NCBI RefSeq assembly: GCF_000281045.1
Contig: NW_008246074.1
Coordinates: 95,566-125,006 of the forward strand
Direction: 5' to 3'
DNA: 29,441 nucleotides
From: Saprolegnia diclina VS20
Taxonomy: Eukaryota; Oomycota; Saprolegniomycetes; Saprolegniales; Saprolegniaceae
This document shows positions 1 through 9,246 of this stretch, piece by piece. Numbering within the stretch: the stretch's first letter is position 1; each line of letters begins with the position of its first letter. The notes under the pieces were generated by a model. That model was given only the letters and a program-made list of their open reading frames with translations, ran no database searches and was not told the origin of the DNA. The translations under genes were made by a program, and so were the position numbers.

Positions 1-173
1 ATCGGGAACGAAAGAAGAGAAATCAAAATGGAGGAAGTCTCTTGATACAGTTAGATAGAATGAAAGGTGTCATGTAGAACGTATTACAGAGTTGGTCAAT
101 TTACAATTGGAGACGCTCGCGCACTCCTTCCTCGTCCTTCAATGGTATGTCGAGGTCTGTGGGTGCGACGATT

Positions 174-1221
174 TTACGTCCAGTACATTATTGTCGACAT
201 GGCGGCGGCGCCACATCCGAGAAACGCGTACGTCAAAGCTCGCGTTTTGCCCGACTGGGCGAGGAATGTCGGGTTGTTGGTGTACTGGTTGGCGAGGAGT
301 TCGACGATGCCAGTGTAAATCAAAATGCCGGCTGCCACTGCATTCATGCAGCCTTGCACCCACAGCGCAGTCGACGAGGACGCCGCGTACGTCGTCGAGA
401 CACCAATACCGAGCACAATACCGAGCGGCGTCGCTACTGCAAAGCCAAGTACAGTCCAGAGCGTGGTCTTGAGCTCTTCAAACGCAACAAGCGCCGAGGA
501 CCCGACCGCAACACCTTCAAAGAACTGGTGAAAGCAAATGGCCGTAAGGAGCGTCGTGAACGTTGTGCCAGAAGCGACACCGAGGTTGAGGCCAATGATG
601 ACCGAGTGGATCACGACACCAAGCTCAAAGATCAAAACAGAAATCTTCCGACTCGTCGGGTCCTCTGCATTGAGCTTTGGCACTGGCTCGTGGCAATGAA
701 AGGGTGTCACTTGATGCAGCGGTGACGCGGTGGTGGTCACCCCGTCTTCGATCCTACGTAACGTGCTATTTGAGATGCCACATTCAAAGATCCATAGAGC
801 CGTACGTAGCCAAATCACAAGCTTTGTTGTCGACACGCATTGGATTGAACCGAGCGACGAGCTCGGTTTGAAACCACTGGCTCACAAGCACGGCGGCGAC
901 CGCAATGACATTCGCAAGTCCAGGGAACGAGAGATCGAGGCATGGATCGTTGAGCGCGTCGTTGGCCGGCGGCAAGATGTGCACGAGTGCCGTCGCCAGC
1001 ACAACGCCGACGCCAAACGCGCTGATGAAGGGCATCACCGTGACAAAGTGGCGCAAAATAGTAACGTGCTTGGTGGCCACAGGCGTCGCCGCCCCGAGCG
1101 CCGACAAGCCGAGGATGATAAAGACCGACGCGATGTGAAGACTCATGTCGTAGTCGTCGGCGCGGCCTGCAGCCACGCCGCAGCTTGCGTTCTTGGTCAT
1201 CGCGCTGTGTGGGGACAACAT
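174..1221 (-). CDS. ZIP family zinc/iron transporter, two exons
   Basis: Predicted plasma- or organelle-membrane importer of Zn2+, Fe2+ or related divalent metals. The exons are 806-1221 and 174-753, separated by a 52-nt GT-AG intron at 754-805 (donor GTACGG, acceptor ACGTAG). Joining them keeps the frame and gives 331 residues, the usual ZIP length. The family signature is clear: HSVIIGLNLG (His188) in the fourth membrane helix and HQFFEG (His214, Glu218) in the fifth, the residues that form the metal site in ZIP proteins. The loop between the third and fourth helices is short and holds only one His-Cys-His cluster (158-160), so the usual His-rich loop is reduced. The first ATG at 1221 is used; another in-frame ATG lies seven codons later. 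The hydrophobic C-terminus ends in a short tail, as in plant and fungal ZIPs. The family is sure; the metal is not determined. Confidence 0.93.
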
Positions 1222-2272
1222 GGTCGAATGGATTGTGTGGGAAAGTCCACCGCGGGCGCGAGTAGGGCTGGGGCTATTTCATATGGTTACAAACCGCCCT
1301 CGATTTTCGAAATTCCGAGGACGTCTCGACCAGCAACTGTGAAGTCAACGAACGTTCTTCGACGTCTAAAGACCAATGTGCTTACTTCAAGCACAAATTC
1401 ATGTCGGAATATGCGACATGTCGAGACCAGGTCAACGTCAAAGGTTCTGTGGACGAGGTACATGCAGGTACTACATGTACTAGTACAGGCATGATCGCTG
1501 AGCAATGAAATGCAACGGCGGTTGATTGCACTACATGTGGACTCTGCGTGTCGACGAAAAGACTATCTAATCAAGCTAATGCGCGACAGGGGGATTCAGT
1601 GTCCAGCGATCGATGGCTTCGTCGGTGGAGCACTAGCGTCGACATTCCATCGACCACAATGCCAAACACAATAAACTCTTTTTGAAAGCTCTAAAATATG
1701 CTACTGTACAAAGCGATAAGTTCATCAGTCCGCGTGCAACTTCACGCAAATTGTCGCAATCCCAGTAGATGCCCAAATTACAACCCTACGTCTTACCTAG
1801 CCCTACCCTAGCCCCATCATACAACACCACGTCCCAGCGTTGAGATACCGGTAACCCATTGGTTTCTTCCTCATGCCCAAGCTTGTGCAGTGGCATCGCA
1901 GGGGCGCCCGTCAGAACTATGTAATCACGAGCTGCGGACACGCTAGCAGTACAGAAATGTGCTCATTCATGATAACTCCAAGCTAACTCCTGGAGACATG
2001 CTACTGTACCGAAGCGCAGTGCAACAGAAGGCTCGGTGCGTCTCCCGCGCTTCAAGCCCGTGTGTCATATTGTAGACAAGAGAACGCTAGCATCAAAGTA
2101 CCCTAAGTCAATACGACATGAGTCATCTTCGAGTCGTGAGCCACGAGGCGCCTGCCTTCGCTCGTAGTTTGGTCATTGGACATTGCAGTGGCACGCAAAA
2201 CATAGATACAAAGTCAAAACTAATATACTTGATAGATAATGCTTGGTTCCAAACGTGGATGGAGACGCTATT
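1222..2272. other. Intergenic, upstream of the ZIP gene and downstream of the 2OG-like gene
   Basis: No convincing gene in 1.05 kb. It holds clustered GTAC palindromes near 1463-1490 and a 12-bp direct repeat at 1698 and 1998. A short pyrimidine-rich CCCTA-containing stretch lies near 1785-1815. The part near 1222 should contain the ZIP promoter, but I see no clean initiator there. Confidence 0.5.
1698..2009. repeat. 12-bp direct repeat, two copies exactly 300 bp apart
   Basis: ATGCTACTGTAC occurs at 1698-1709 and 1998-2009. Each copy is followed within 3 nt by AAGCG, so the match extends imperfectly to about 18 bp. Function is unknown; it could be a pair of regulatory sites or a chance repeat. 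Confidence 0.4.
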
Positions 2273-4963
2273 TCACGGAGACGATGGGCTACGCCGTTTG
2301 AGTGGGCGATCGGGTCCCACTGCAAACGCCTCGAGCCGCGCGCGCATCTCGACGTCGTGGATCTCGGACGCACGGAGCGCTGCGACGCCTGCCACATTCT
2401 TTTGAAGCATGTACGACCATGATTTGTCGCCCTGGCAGACAAATCTGAGCCCAAGAACGTGCTTGTGGTTTGCAATGGCCGATCGGAGCGCTTCGCAAAG
2501 GCTGGCCTTGTCAATAGCCAATTTTTTGCTGGTCGGCGACACCAAAAAGGCGTGGATCGTGTCGGCCATCTCGCATGCGCAGTCGTGCAGCACATCCACG
2601 ATCGAGAGATCGTTGGCGTCACGCGGCTGGACGATCGGGATGCGCTCGAGGCCCGCCTTCGCAAGGAGAATGTCGGACGCACCACCTTGGAGGTCGAGGT
2701 TGCGGAAGACAGCGGTGGCTTCGGGCGTCGTCGTCGTTGCCGCAATGAAAGCCTCGGCAAACGTTGACCGCTTTGCAGCATCAAACGCGCGAAAGTACGC
2801 GAGGGCATCGAGAACGAGGTAGGTCGAGCTACAAGCGGGGGACACGCCCTGCAGCGGAGGGTGCTCTTCGTAAAATACGCGCAACTGATGGATCGCGTTG
2901 GGCGTGCGTGGTTCAAAGGCGTTGGCTGCGTGCATAAATAAGGTCGAGAGACCTGGCATTTTCGCAATGCCGCCCGTGACTAAAGCAGAGAAAAGCGCCG
3001 GGAGCAACGGTAGGCCAATCGTATGCCAGAGCCGATCGAGCACGGTCTCGGACGGCGTCGCCAGAGTAAGCGCCAGAGAGAGGCCGCGTACGCTGTTGAA
3101 GCTCCAGGCGTCCGACATCGTAGCAAGCACATTTGTCAGCGCTGCGCGGTACTTGTTGATGCAAAGCTGCGGGTTGCGCTTGACGACGGCGGCCAAAGAT
3201 GGGGCAACCGTGTCGATGGGCTCGAGCGTCATCCAATACTCGACGCAGCGCTGGATCGAGTGGGTCGGGAAGCGGTACGCGTCAATTTCGGCACACAAGG
3301 TCGCGGGCAGCTTGCTCGTGAACCAACCGTCGCCGTCGCCCGACGTAATGTACGCTTCGAGGAGCATTGCCGGCGTGAGGATCGAGCTCATGTCGTCGTA
3401 GTCATAAAATTCGTCCGACGGAGCATTGAAGACTGCCATGATGGCCGACCAGCAGGGTTTGATGAGCTCTGCGGCAAATGCAACGTCCAGTGGAGGGCAC
3501 ACGGGGTCGTCCACGACGCCGGCCAAGCTTGCGACGAGCTGAAAGACAGGACCGAATGACATGGCATGATGAGTGCACCACCGCGCCAGCATGGTCACCA
3601 GCGCGGTCACCAAAGGTCCCCAGCCGACGGTCGTCAGCGTCGCATGAAGCCACGTGGCCACGCGCTCGATCGTCATCGTGTCTGTCAACGTGAGGTGCTC
3701 TGCGATAAAGTGCGACGTCACTGCCACGTCGCCGAGCGCCGCCAATGCATCGCAGAGGATCTCAAAGTGGCTCTTGTCCTCCGGCAGCGGGGGACGCGGC
3801 GCCTTGTCCGCCTCGTGGGATTGGTCGTCGCCAAAAAAAGGCACGACCGCCAAGGCAAGCTCACTGGGGCTAAAGGTGCCGAAGAGGCGGTCGTCCGCGC
3901 TATCGACCACGGGCGACTCGACAACGAGGCGCAGCGACGCGAGGGCCGTGGGGAGGCCGACGACGGCAGGTCGCGTGCGCTTGGGCCAGAACGCGAGAAA
4001 CTTGGTCGGCTCAAAAAGGATCGCCCGTGTGTTTACGATCGTGCCAATGCGCTTGCCGACGAGGTTGCGCTGCACCGTCGATGGCACGTTGGCGAAAGGA
4101 ATCGAGAGAGAGTCCACAATGAGCGTCGTCGCGTGGGGTGTGGCGCTGCACTGGACGAGCACGACGTCGTAGCTGCCTGCCGTGATAAGAGCATGAACGA
4201 GGCGGCGCTCGGCGTACGAGAGAGCGTCGGCGCTCCATGGCGTGTGCGGATGGTCGAGCGCGTACCCGAGGATCGTCGACGTTGGTGGCAGCAGTGCAAG
4301 CTCTTGGAGAAAGGACGCGGCGAGGTCGAGCACGGCCGGGGCAAGTGCAACGTTCGCCTCTTCGTCGACGGGAACGAGGTCGTAGACGAGCATGGACCGG
4401 GCGCCTGCGACGATCGGCGCAACGAGGATCTCGGCCGACGTGAAGAGTGCGAGGTAGCCTGGCGTTGCGACGTGGGTCAAATCGTTGAACGCCCAGTGGG
4501 TCCCGGCGTTCTTGGTCTTGAACGTCAAAGCACCGCCGCTGTACACGGACGGCAGCAGCACGAGCACGCGTCCAATTGCATCTGTACTGTCCGACGCGGC
4601 GCTCGCTGCGTCGCCGTGGACGTCGATCGCCATGTGCTTCAAGCGCAGCGCGACGGGCCCGCGGACCCCGAGGACGCCGTTGACGCTGGCGAGGATCGCG
4701 TTCGTCGTCGTTGTCGTCCAGTCCATGCTGTTGCATGTGATGCGCTCGCCGGGGACGAAGATCGCGCGGCCGTCGGGGACTGCGAGGAGCGCTTCCAGGC
4801 CCGTCCGCTGGGACTCGAGCACGGGCCATGCGAGCTGCTCGTCCATGCCATCGACGCGGAAGAGCGGGTCCACGTACTTCATGCGCTCGTTGGCGCTGTA
4901 GGCGAAGCCCGATATGTCGAGCATGTCGAGCACCGGGTCAAGCTCGGTCGCGTCTTCTTCCAT
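2273..4963 (-). CDS. Large protein with 2-oxoglutarate/Fe(II)-dioxygenase-like N-terminal domain, possibly catalytically dead
   Basis: Single-exon gene of 896 residues. Residues about 105-200 resemble the prolyl-4-hydroxylase-like 2OG-Fe(II) oxygenase fold seen in oomycete proteins: LVLLPSVYSGGALTF (134-148) matches the LPS..GGeL strand and AGARSMLVYDL (187-197) matches the strand with the 2-oxoglutarate-binding Arg (Arg189). The segment that normally reads CEHev reads AEILV here, so the distal iron-ligand His is replaced by Ile179. A His-Gly-Asp at 116-118 could be the proximal HxD, but its spacing to the LPS strand is longer than usual. The remaining 690 residues are mostly helical and unrecognised. 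An earlier in-frame ATG exists at 5017, but an oomycete Inr element lies between the two (4969-4984), so the ATG at 4963 is preferred. Fold assignment is moderately sure; loss of activity is inference. Confidence 0.8.
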   Translation of the reverse strand: MEEDATELDPVLDMLDISGFAYSANERMKYVDPLFRVDGMDEQLAWPVLESQRTGLEALLAVPDGRAIFVPGERITCNSMDWTTTTTNAILASVNGVLGVRGPVALRLKHMAIDVHGDAASAASDSTDAIGRVLVLLPSVYSGGALTFKTKNAGTHWAFNDLTHVATPGYLALFTSAEILVAPIVAGARSMLVYDLVPVDEEANVALAPAVLDLAASFLQELALLPPTSTILGYALDHPHTPWSADALSYAERRLVHALITAGSYDVVLVQCSATPHATTLIVDSLSIPFANVPSTVQRNLVGKRIGTIVNTRAILFEPTKFLAFWPKRTRPAVVGLPTALASLRLVVESPVVDSADDRLFGTFSPSELALAVVPFFGDDQSHEADKAPRPPLPEDKSHFEILCDALAALGDVAVTSHFIAEHLTLTDTMTIERVATWLHATLTTVGWGPLVTALVTMLARWCTHHAMSFGPVFQLVASLAGVVDDPVCPPLDVAFAAELIKPCWSAIMAVFNAPSDEFYDYDDMSSILTPAMLLEAYITSGDGDGWFTSKLPATLCAEIDAYRFPTHSIQRCVEYWMTLEPIDTVAPSLAAVVKRNPQLCINKYRAALTNVLATMSDAWSFNSVRGLSLALTLATPSETVLDRLWHTIGLPLLPALFSALVTGGIAKMPGLSTLFMHAANAFEPRTPNAIHQLRVFYEEHPPLQGVSPACSSTYLVLDALAYFRAFDAAKRSTFAEAFIAATTTTPEATAVFRNLDLQGGASDILLAKAGLERIPIVQPRDANDLSIVDVLHDCACEMADTIHAFLVSPTSKKLAIDKASLCEALRSAIANHKHVLGLRFVCQGDKSWSYMLQKNVAGVAALRASEIHDVEMRARLEAFAVGPDRPLKRRSPSSP

Positions 4964-4968
4964 CGGCT

Positions 4969-4984
4969 GGAAATCCGAGAATGA
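4969..4984 (-). promoter_or_regulatory. Oomycete Inr-FPR core promoter
   Basis: On the minus strand TCATTCT (4978-4984) is followed by GGATTTCC (4969-4976), matching the oomycete initiator (YCAYTTT-like) plus near-match flanking promoter region. Transcription starting here would leave a 5' UTR of about 20 nt before the ATG at 4963 and exclude the ATG at 5017. The consensus is known from oomycete promoters; the match was made by eye. Confidence 0.65.
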
Positions 4985-5629
4985 GGTCGATCTTTGATAT
5001 TTATGGCACAACGCCATAAATTATGTAAATACCACAAATAATGACATGTGCATCTAATATGTTATGTACAAATAGAGTATTTGATAAATAGTATTACGAT
5101 GAAATAGTATTACATTGGAATAGTGTTGTCTCAAATAAGATAAATAGTGTAAAGGTTCGAGTGACACACACGGTGGCGATCATTGATGGCATTCGATGCT
5201 AGGCTTTTCCTTCTACTGTCTTGAACAATTGTACGAGTACTATTCTACTATGATCGACTGGTGTGGGCTACGTAGTACAAGCGAAGAAGGCGAGGGTCCT
5301 CGTATGTCGTAGCGTCGCTTTGTTCTTAACGCGCCTCCAGCGCGACGGTCCGAGGCTCAAATTCGTATCCACAATCACCAATCCTATACCAGTTCAATAC
5401 ACCATAAACGCCAGCATCATTACCTTCAACGTCCTCTCGACAAGCTCGCAGAAGCAAGCACAGCAGTTGCCGGTTCTGGCTCTAACGCTTAACGTTATGG
5501 TGCACCAACGTCACTTGCCATGCACGCGCGGTGCCAACAACATACCGTTATTGGGCTCCCACATTCCAACCGTCAGCAACGAACGATGAGTCAACCGGTA
5601 AATGGCTCTAATTTAGTGGAATTGACGAT
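4985..5629. other. Intergenic, AT-rich upstream of the 2OG-like gene
   Basis: Positions 5018-5150 are markedly AT-rich compared with the rest of the window and contain the short repeat AAATAGTATTA twice (around 5085 and 5103), with a variant GGAATAGTG close by. The remainder (5160-5629) has no supportable gene; an open frame at 5263-5589 looks random. Confidence 0.5.
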
Positions 5630-6508
5630 TTAAATGTAATATTCAGAGACGCGGGCAAGCCCGGTCGTTTGGCGATGAATGAATTCGCTCTCGCGCAACG
5701 ACGTGTGGTTGCGCTTGAAAAAGACCACCGGCAGACTCCGTGCGTGCTCGCACTGCGCGTTGTAGAGCACGAGGCGGCCTACCGGGCGCACAAAATGGGA
5801 CGCCGCGCGACGCTTGGGCTGCGCTTCGTACCCGACCAGCTGACGCGTCACAACCGATCGGAGGTAAAAGTTCGTGGCCAAGACACCGCCGACCTCGGTG
5901 CATGCGATCGTAAACCGCGCATGCGTCGGAAACACGAGCTGTCCAGGCGCGGGCCTGCGAAAGCAGAGGCGCCCGTGACGGCCCACTGCGAGGTACGTGC
6001 CGTCGCTGCGCGTGAAGACGACTTCGTCGCCGTCGCAGACGCCCACCGCCGACGAGAGCGCGTGGAGCTTGAGTTTGTGTTCGACGCCGAGCATCGAACT
6101 GTCGAACGGAAAGCAGTCGACGCGACCTGCCGACCAAAAGCTGGCGCGTGGACTGTAGACAAGGCTGCCCGAGACCTGCATGTGGGTGTTGGACCATCGG
6201 AAGAGGAGGTGGATTGTATCGCCCGGGCAGAGCGACCGGCCCGGCGCCGGCGGGAGTGGCCGGGGCACGAGGGACAGAATAATCGGGTCGGACATGGCGC
6301 GGCGCACGACCGGCAGTCCAAGGGTCGAGGAGGCGGGCGGCAGCGGCGCGCTCTCACAGCGCTGCATGCGGTGGTTTGGACGCAGCTCGTCGTCGCTGCG
6401 CCGGCGTACGCGCGAGAGCACCTTGGCGTACGGGTTGACGCCCGGGCGCGGCAAGGTGCCGCTGACAACCGTCTCGCGCATCGATCCAAAGTGCGCTGAG
6501 GTACGCAT
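5630..6508 (-). CDS. Unrecognised beta-rich protein, 292 residues
   Basis: Intact single-exon frame with strongly GC-biased third positions. I do not recognise a family. Residues 1-80 are basic, Ser/Pro-rich and probably disordered. From about residue 90 to the end the sequence alternates short hydrophobic strands with turns, for example FTRSDGTYLAVGRHGRLCF (165-183) and FTIACTEVGGVLATNFYL. The SDGTYL-type repeat is reminiscent of beta-trefoil (fascin/actin-crosslinking-like) units, but only two or three such units can be seen. No signal peptide or membrane segment. The start is uncertain: in-frame Met codons at residues 10, 48 and 71 are alternatives. The gene is transcribed away from the methyltransferase gene at 6882, with a 373-bp spacer. 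Confidence 0.7.
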   Translation of the reverse strand: MRTSAHFGSMRETVVSGTLPRPGVNPYAKVLSRVRRRSDDELRPNHRMQRCESAPLPPASSTLGLPVVRRAMSDPIILSLVPRPLPPAPGRSLCPGDTIHLLFRWSNTHMQVSGSLVYSPRASFWSAGRVDCFPFDSSMLGVEHKLKLHALSSAVGVCDGDEVVFTRSDGTYLAVGRHGRLCFRRPAPGQLVFPTHARFTIACTEVGGVLATNFYLRSVVTRQLVGYEAQPKRRAASHFVRPVGRLVLYNAQCEHARSLPVVFFKRNHTSLRESEFIHRQTTGLARVSEYYI

Positions 6509-6881
6509 CGGGCGGCGGCGATCCAGTGCATCGCGTTCGATCTGGATATCTCGCTTCGACGAGTGCCCACATGTGGAAACTATGTCTGGTAGGGGCGCCT
6601 TGGAACCAGATTTGTCTCGCAGCCCAATGCCCGCAGCCAGCCAACAACGTCGACAGCGAGCCGCCTACTATGGTCGTCGTCCTTGCTCGACACTTGCCGG
6701 TCCACGCGGGCCGTTCGACGTGGCAACGTGGTGCACGCGGCTTCTGCGCTTGGCAGCTCTGCCATGCGCTGTCACGCAACTAGGGAATTGCCCGTTGACA
6801 GCGGTCCAATCAACGCACGGGAATCACGTACCGCCGTGTGTGATTGGGCGCGTTTGTTTGGAGTATTACCACAGGAGCGCC
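6509..6881. promoter_or_regulatory. Divergent promoter region with two CCAAT boxes
   Basis: Spacer between divergently transcribed genes. It contains CCAAT at 6806-6810 on the plus strand and ATTGG at 6843-6847, the same box inverted, about 33 bp apart. Such boxes usually bind the NF-Y/HAP complex. No clear Inr could be placed for either gene. Confidence 0.45.
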
Positions 6882-8194
6882 ATGAACGGGGTCCTGCCAA
6901 GCATGACGTGGGGCACGTGGATCGACGAAGGCGAAGCGCTGGCTGCGTCATCAACTCCAGCGCCAGTGCCCACGTCCAAGAAGCAGAAGCGGCGCCTCGA
7001 GCGGGGCATCTCGACCGCGCAAGAGGCCAGTTGGTTCGAAGAGGTCTTGGCGCAGGTCGAGGCCGCGGACGAGAACCTCCATGCGCGCTACTACCGCAAC
7101 CCGATCCTGGACAAAACAACGGCGACGATTCCGTGGACCGAGTTGCCATCCGGCATTCATCCCAAAGACGGGCACTTGCCACTGCAACGCATTCAGAACA
7201 AGCGCCACCAAGTCGAGAACCTCGCCATCTTTCTGCAGTCCATCGTGCGGTACAATTTCTTGCCATGAGCGATCGTCCATACCTCTCTCGATATAAACGC
7301 TAGGGACGGCGACGTCGTGGTCGAGTTTTGCGCCGGCTCGGGCTACGTGGCGCTGCCGCTCGCGTGTCAATTCCCCAACTGCCACTTTGTGCTTCTGGAC
7401 ATGAAGCAGCCGTCGCTCGACATTGCGAGCGAACGCATTGCGCTCGCCTCTCTCTCCAACGTGAGCATCTTTTGCGGTCGCGTCGAAGGTACGTTCTATG
7501 ATCTCGAGATGACCAGGAAGATGACGAAGATCGACTACGGTGCGGTAGAGTACGACGCGCCTTTTGATGTCGGCATTGCCCTCCATGCGTGCGGCGAGGT
7601 AGTACCTTTTCAACGAGGTTTGCGGTCGCCAACCTTGGTTAGGCTACGGACATGGTCCTCGACAAGTGTCTCAAGGCGGACGCGGCGTACGTGCTCGCGC
7701 CCTGCTGCGTGGGCAAGATCAAGCACTCGCTACTGGAGTATCCTCGGTCCAAGTCCCTTCAGACAGCCGTGACGCGCACCGAGTACGAGGTATCTAAGCC
7801 TGTCGGGGAAATTCCCTTATTCCGCGTACTAGATTTTGGCCAAGGCCGCCGACTTTGGCCACAACGGCCATAGCACGGTGGCGGTGAACGCAGCCAACAT
7901 CAATCGACGGCGGTGCAAGAGTGTGCTCGAGACCGACCGCAATCTGCGCGCGATTCAGGTCTGACGACCGTACACTGCTGGTAGCACATTTCCCAACCAG
8001 ACCATGTCTAGAACTGCGGGTACTCTGCGGCCATGTACATCATGCACCCATTCGATGCGACGCCCAAGAATGACATTCTTGTCGGGCTTCCTCGGCACCG
8101 CGACCCGGCACAGCTCCCACAAGCCGGCCTCTTGACGCCGGAGGAGGTTCATTTGGCGCTCTACGGCCGGAATATCGACGACCAAGTGCAGTAA
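6882..8194 (+). CDS. GSTCD-like SAM-dependent methyltransferase, five exons
   Basis: Exons 6882-7249, 7304-7598, 7643-7789, 7833-7958 and 8012-8194 join in frame to 372 residues. Introns are 54, 44, 43 and 53 nt. Motifs match the Methyltransf_32 family (GSTCD and related proteins): VVVEFCAGSGYVALPLA (127-143) is the SAM-binding loop, followed by an acidic strand end (LLDMKQPS), HACGEATD (217-224) and APCCVGKIKHS (240-250). Near the C-terminus TPKNDILVGLP is also typical of this family. The N-terminal 80 residues are basic and charged. The last exon was placed because its conserved reading resumes in frame after an AG at 8011; this intron has an unusual GTCTGA donor, so that junction is the least certain. 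No glutathione-transferase domain is present, unlike animal GSTCD. The substrate is not known; tRNA or RNA is a guess. Confidence 0.87.
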
Positions 8195-9201
8195 ACTGAT
8201 GCAGGCACGGTCGTTGCCACCTGCTTTCAAATCTACCGTGAAATCGCGTCCGCACGGTAAATGCACGGTAATAGAGACACAATGGCACAGCGTAGCAGCC
8301 CGCGCTGGCCGTAAATCCGCGGAATCCCTCCACTAGCGCTGTCGTGGGACGTGGGGAACCCCATCTCCCCGGTTTTCAGCGCAGGTTGCATCGTATCAAA
8401 CGGTAAAACCAGAAGCCCAGGATGCCACATACACAATCGACCAGAGCATGCGACAGACGCGTCGGTCGAACGGCACCAAGGGCGGCGCGGCTTGGTGCGG
8501 TGGCGGACCCTTCTCTCGCCGCCGTCGGCTACTCGGTTCCGTGCTTCCATGGCGACCACAGCACGTTCGACGAAAAGGGTACTTTAACCAAGATCCCAAC
8601 TTCGAAATCCTGGGTTTGACTTGAAGCGTGTCAAATCGGCGCGGGAGCCACTCAGAGGCCGCCACGCCTTGCCACGCGCCCTTCAACAATTCGAAATTTG
8701 CCGATCTTCCGCCGACGACGGATGCTGGGATTGCGCATGCCACTCGGAGAACATACAAACTCCAAGATGTCCTTCGTCCGTCTTCATCATGCTGCCATCT
8801 GGGATCCTCGGAGATGAGTGTCTGTGGCCAAAAAGTCGAACCAAGAAATGGTTGGTCATATGGCGCGCGTTCGCTTGTATACTCTGGCCAAGTGACGACT
8901 TCCCGAGGATTTTCTTTGGCGTTCGACCAATCACACGCGTGGTCGGTTATCCGGATACCAATAGGAAGCTTGCGGTTTGTATGCAATGCCGGATAAGCCA
9001 CGGCGTTGAACCGCGTGCCATACGCTTCTGCAGCCGCAACCCTATTGCGGATTTCCACCAATGAGATGCCAGAAACCCGCCGAGTCGACTTTTTGCGTGG
9101 TATACAAACATCAAGAGAGATCACGAAGCACTCGGCGTTTCTAATTGCATACAAACGTCAAGACGGAAAACACTTGGCCAAAATCGTAGCGATCCGCCAA
9201 G
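8195..9201. other. Intergenic, likely 5' regulatory region of SAM synthetase
   Basis: About 1 kb with no gene I would defend. CCAAT boxes lie at 8927, 8958 and 9058 (plus strand). A degenerate motif, ATACAAACRTCAAGA, occurs at 9102 and 9149, with a partial copy at 8753. An open frame on the minus strand at 8396-9154 (252 codons, no ATG-Inr context, unbiased codons) is not accepted as a gene. Confidence 0.45.
9102..9163 (+). repeat. Short direct repeat upstream of SAM synthetase
   Basis: ATACAAACATCAAGA (9102-9116) and ATACAAACGTCAAGA (9149-9163) differ at one of 15 positions and are 47 bp apart. A partial third copy (ATACAAACTCCAAGA, from 8753) sits 350 bp upstream. The two close copies end about 85 and 40 bp before the presumed transcription start, so they could be promoter elements. 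Confidence 0.4.
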
Positions 9202-9216
9202 TTCATTTTCGAATTC
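9202..9216 (+). promoter_or_regulatory. Oomycete Inr core promoter of SAM synthetase
   Basis: TTCATTTTC followed by GAATTC resembles the oomycete initiator with a weak flanking element. It lies about 40 nt before the ATG at 9247, the expected spacing. Confidence 0.6.
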
Positions 9217-9246
9217 GCTTCTTCCAGCGCAACTCAACCTCACAAC

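Noticed and set aside
3566-4984. 472-codon open frame antisense to the 2OG-like gene
   Set aside because: Its Arg/Glu/His-rich translation is the mirror of a GC-biased coding strand, with no domain and no promoter element.
5263-5589. 108-codon plus-strand frame
   Set aside because: No domain, no signal peptide, unbiased codons and no Inr; likely chance.
8396-9154. 252-codon minus-strand frame before SAM synthetase
   Set aside because: Codon usage is unbiased, there is no recognisable domain, and it overlaps CCAAT boxes and repeats of a promoter region. A decayed gene cannot be excluded.
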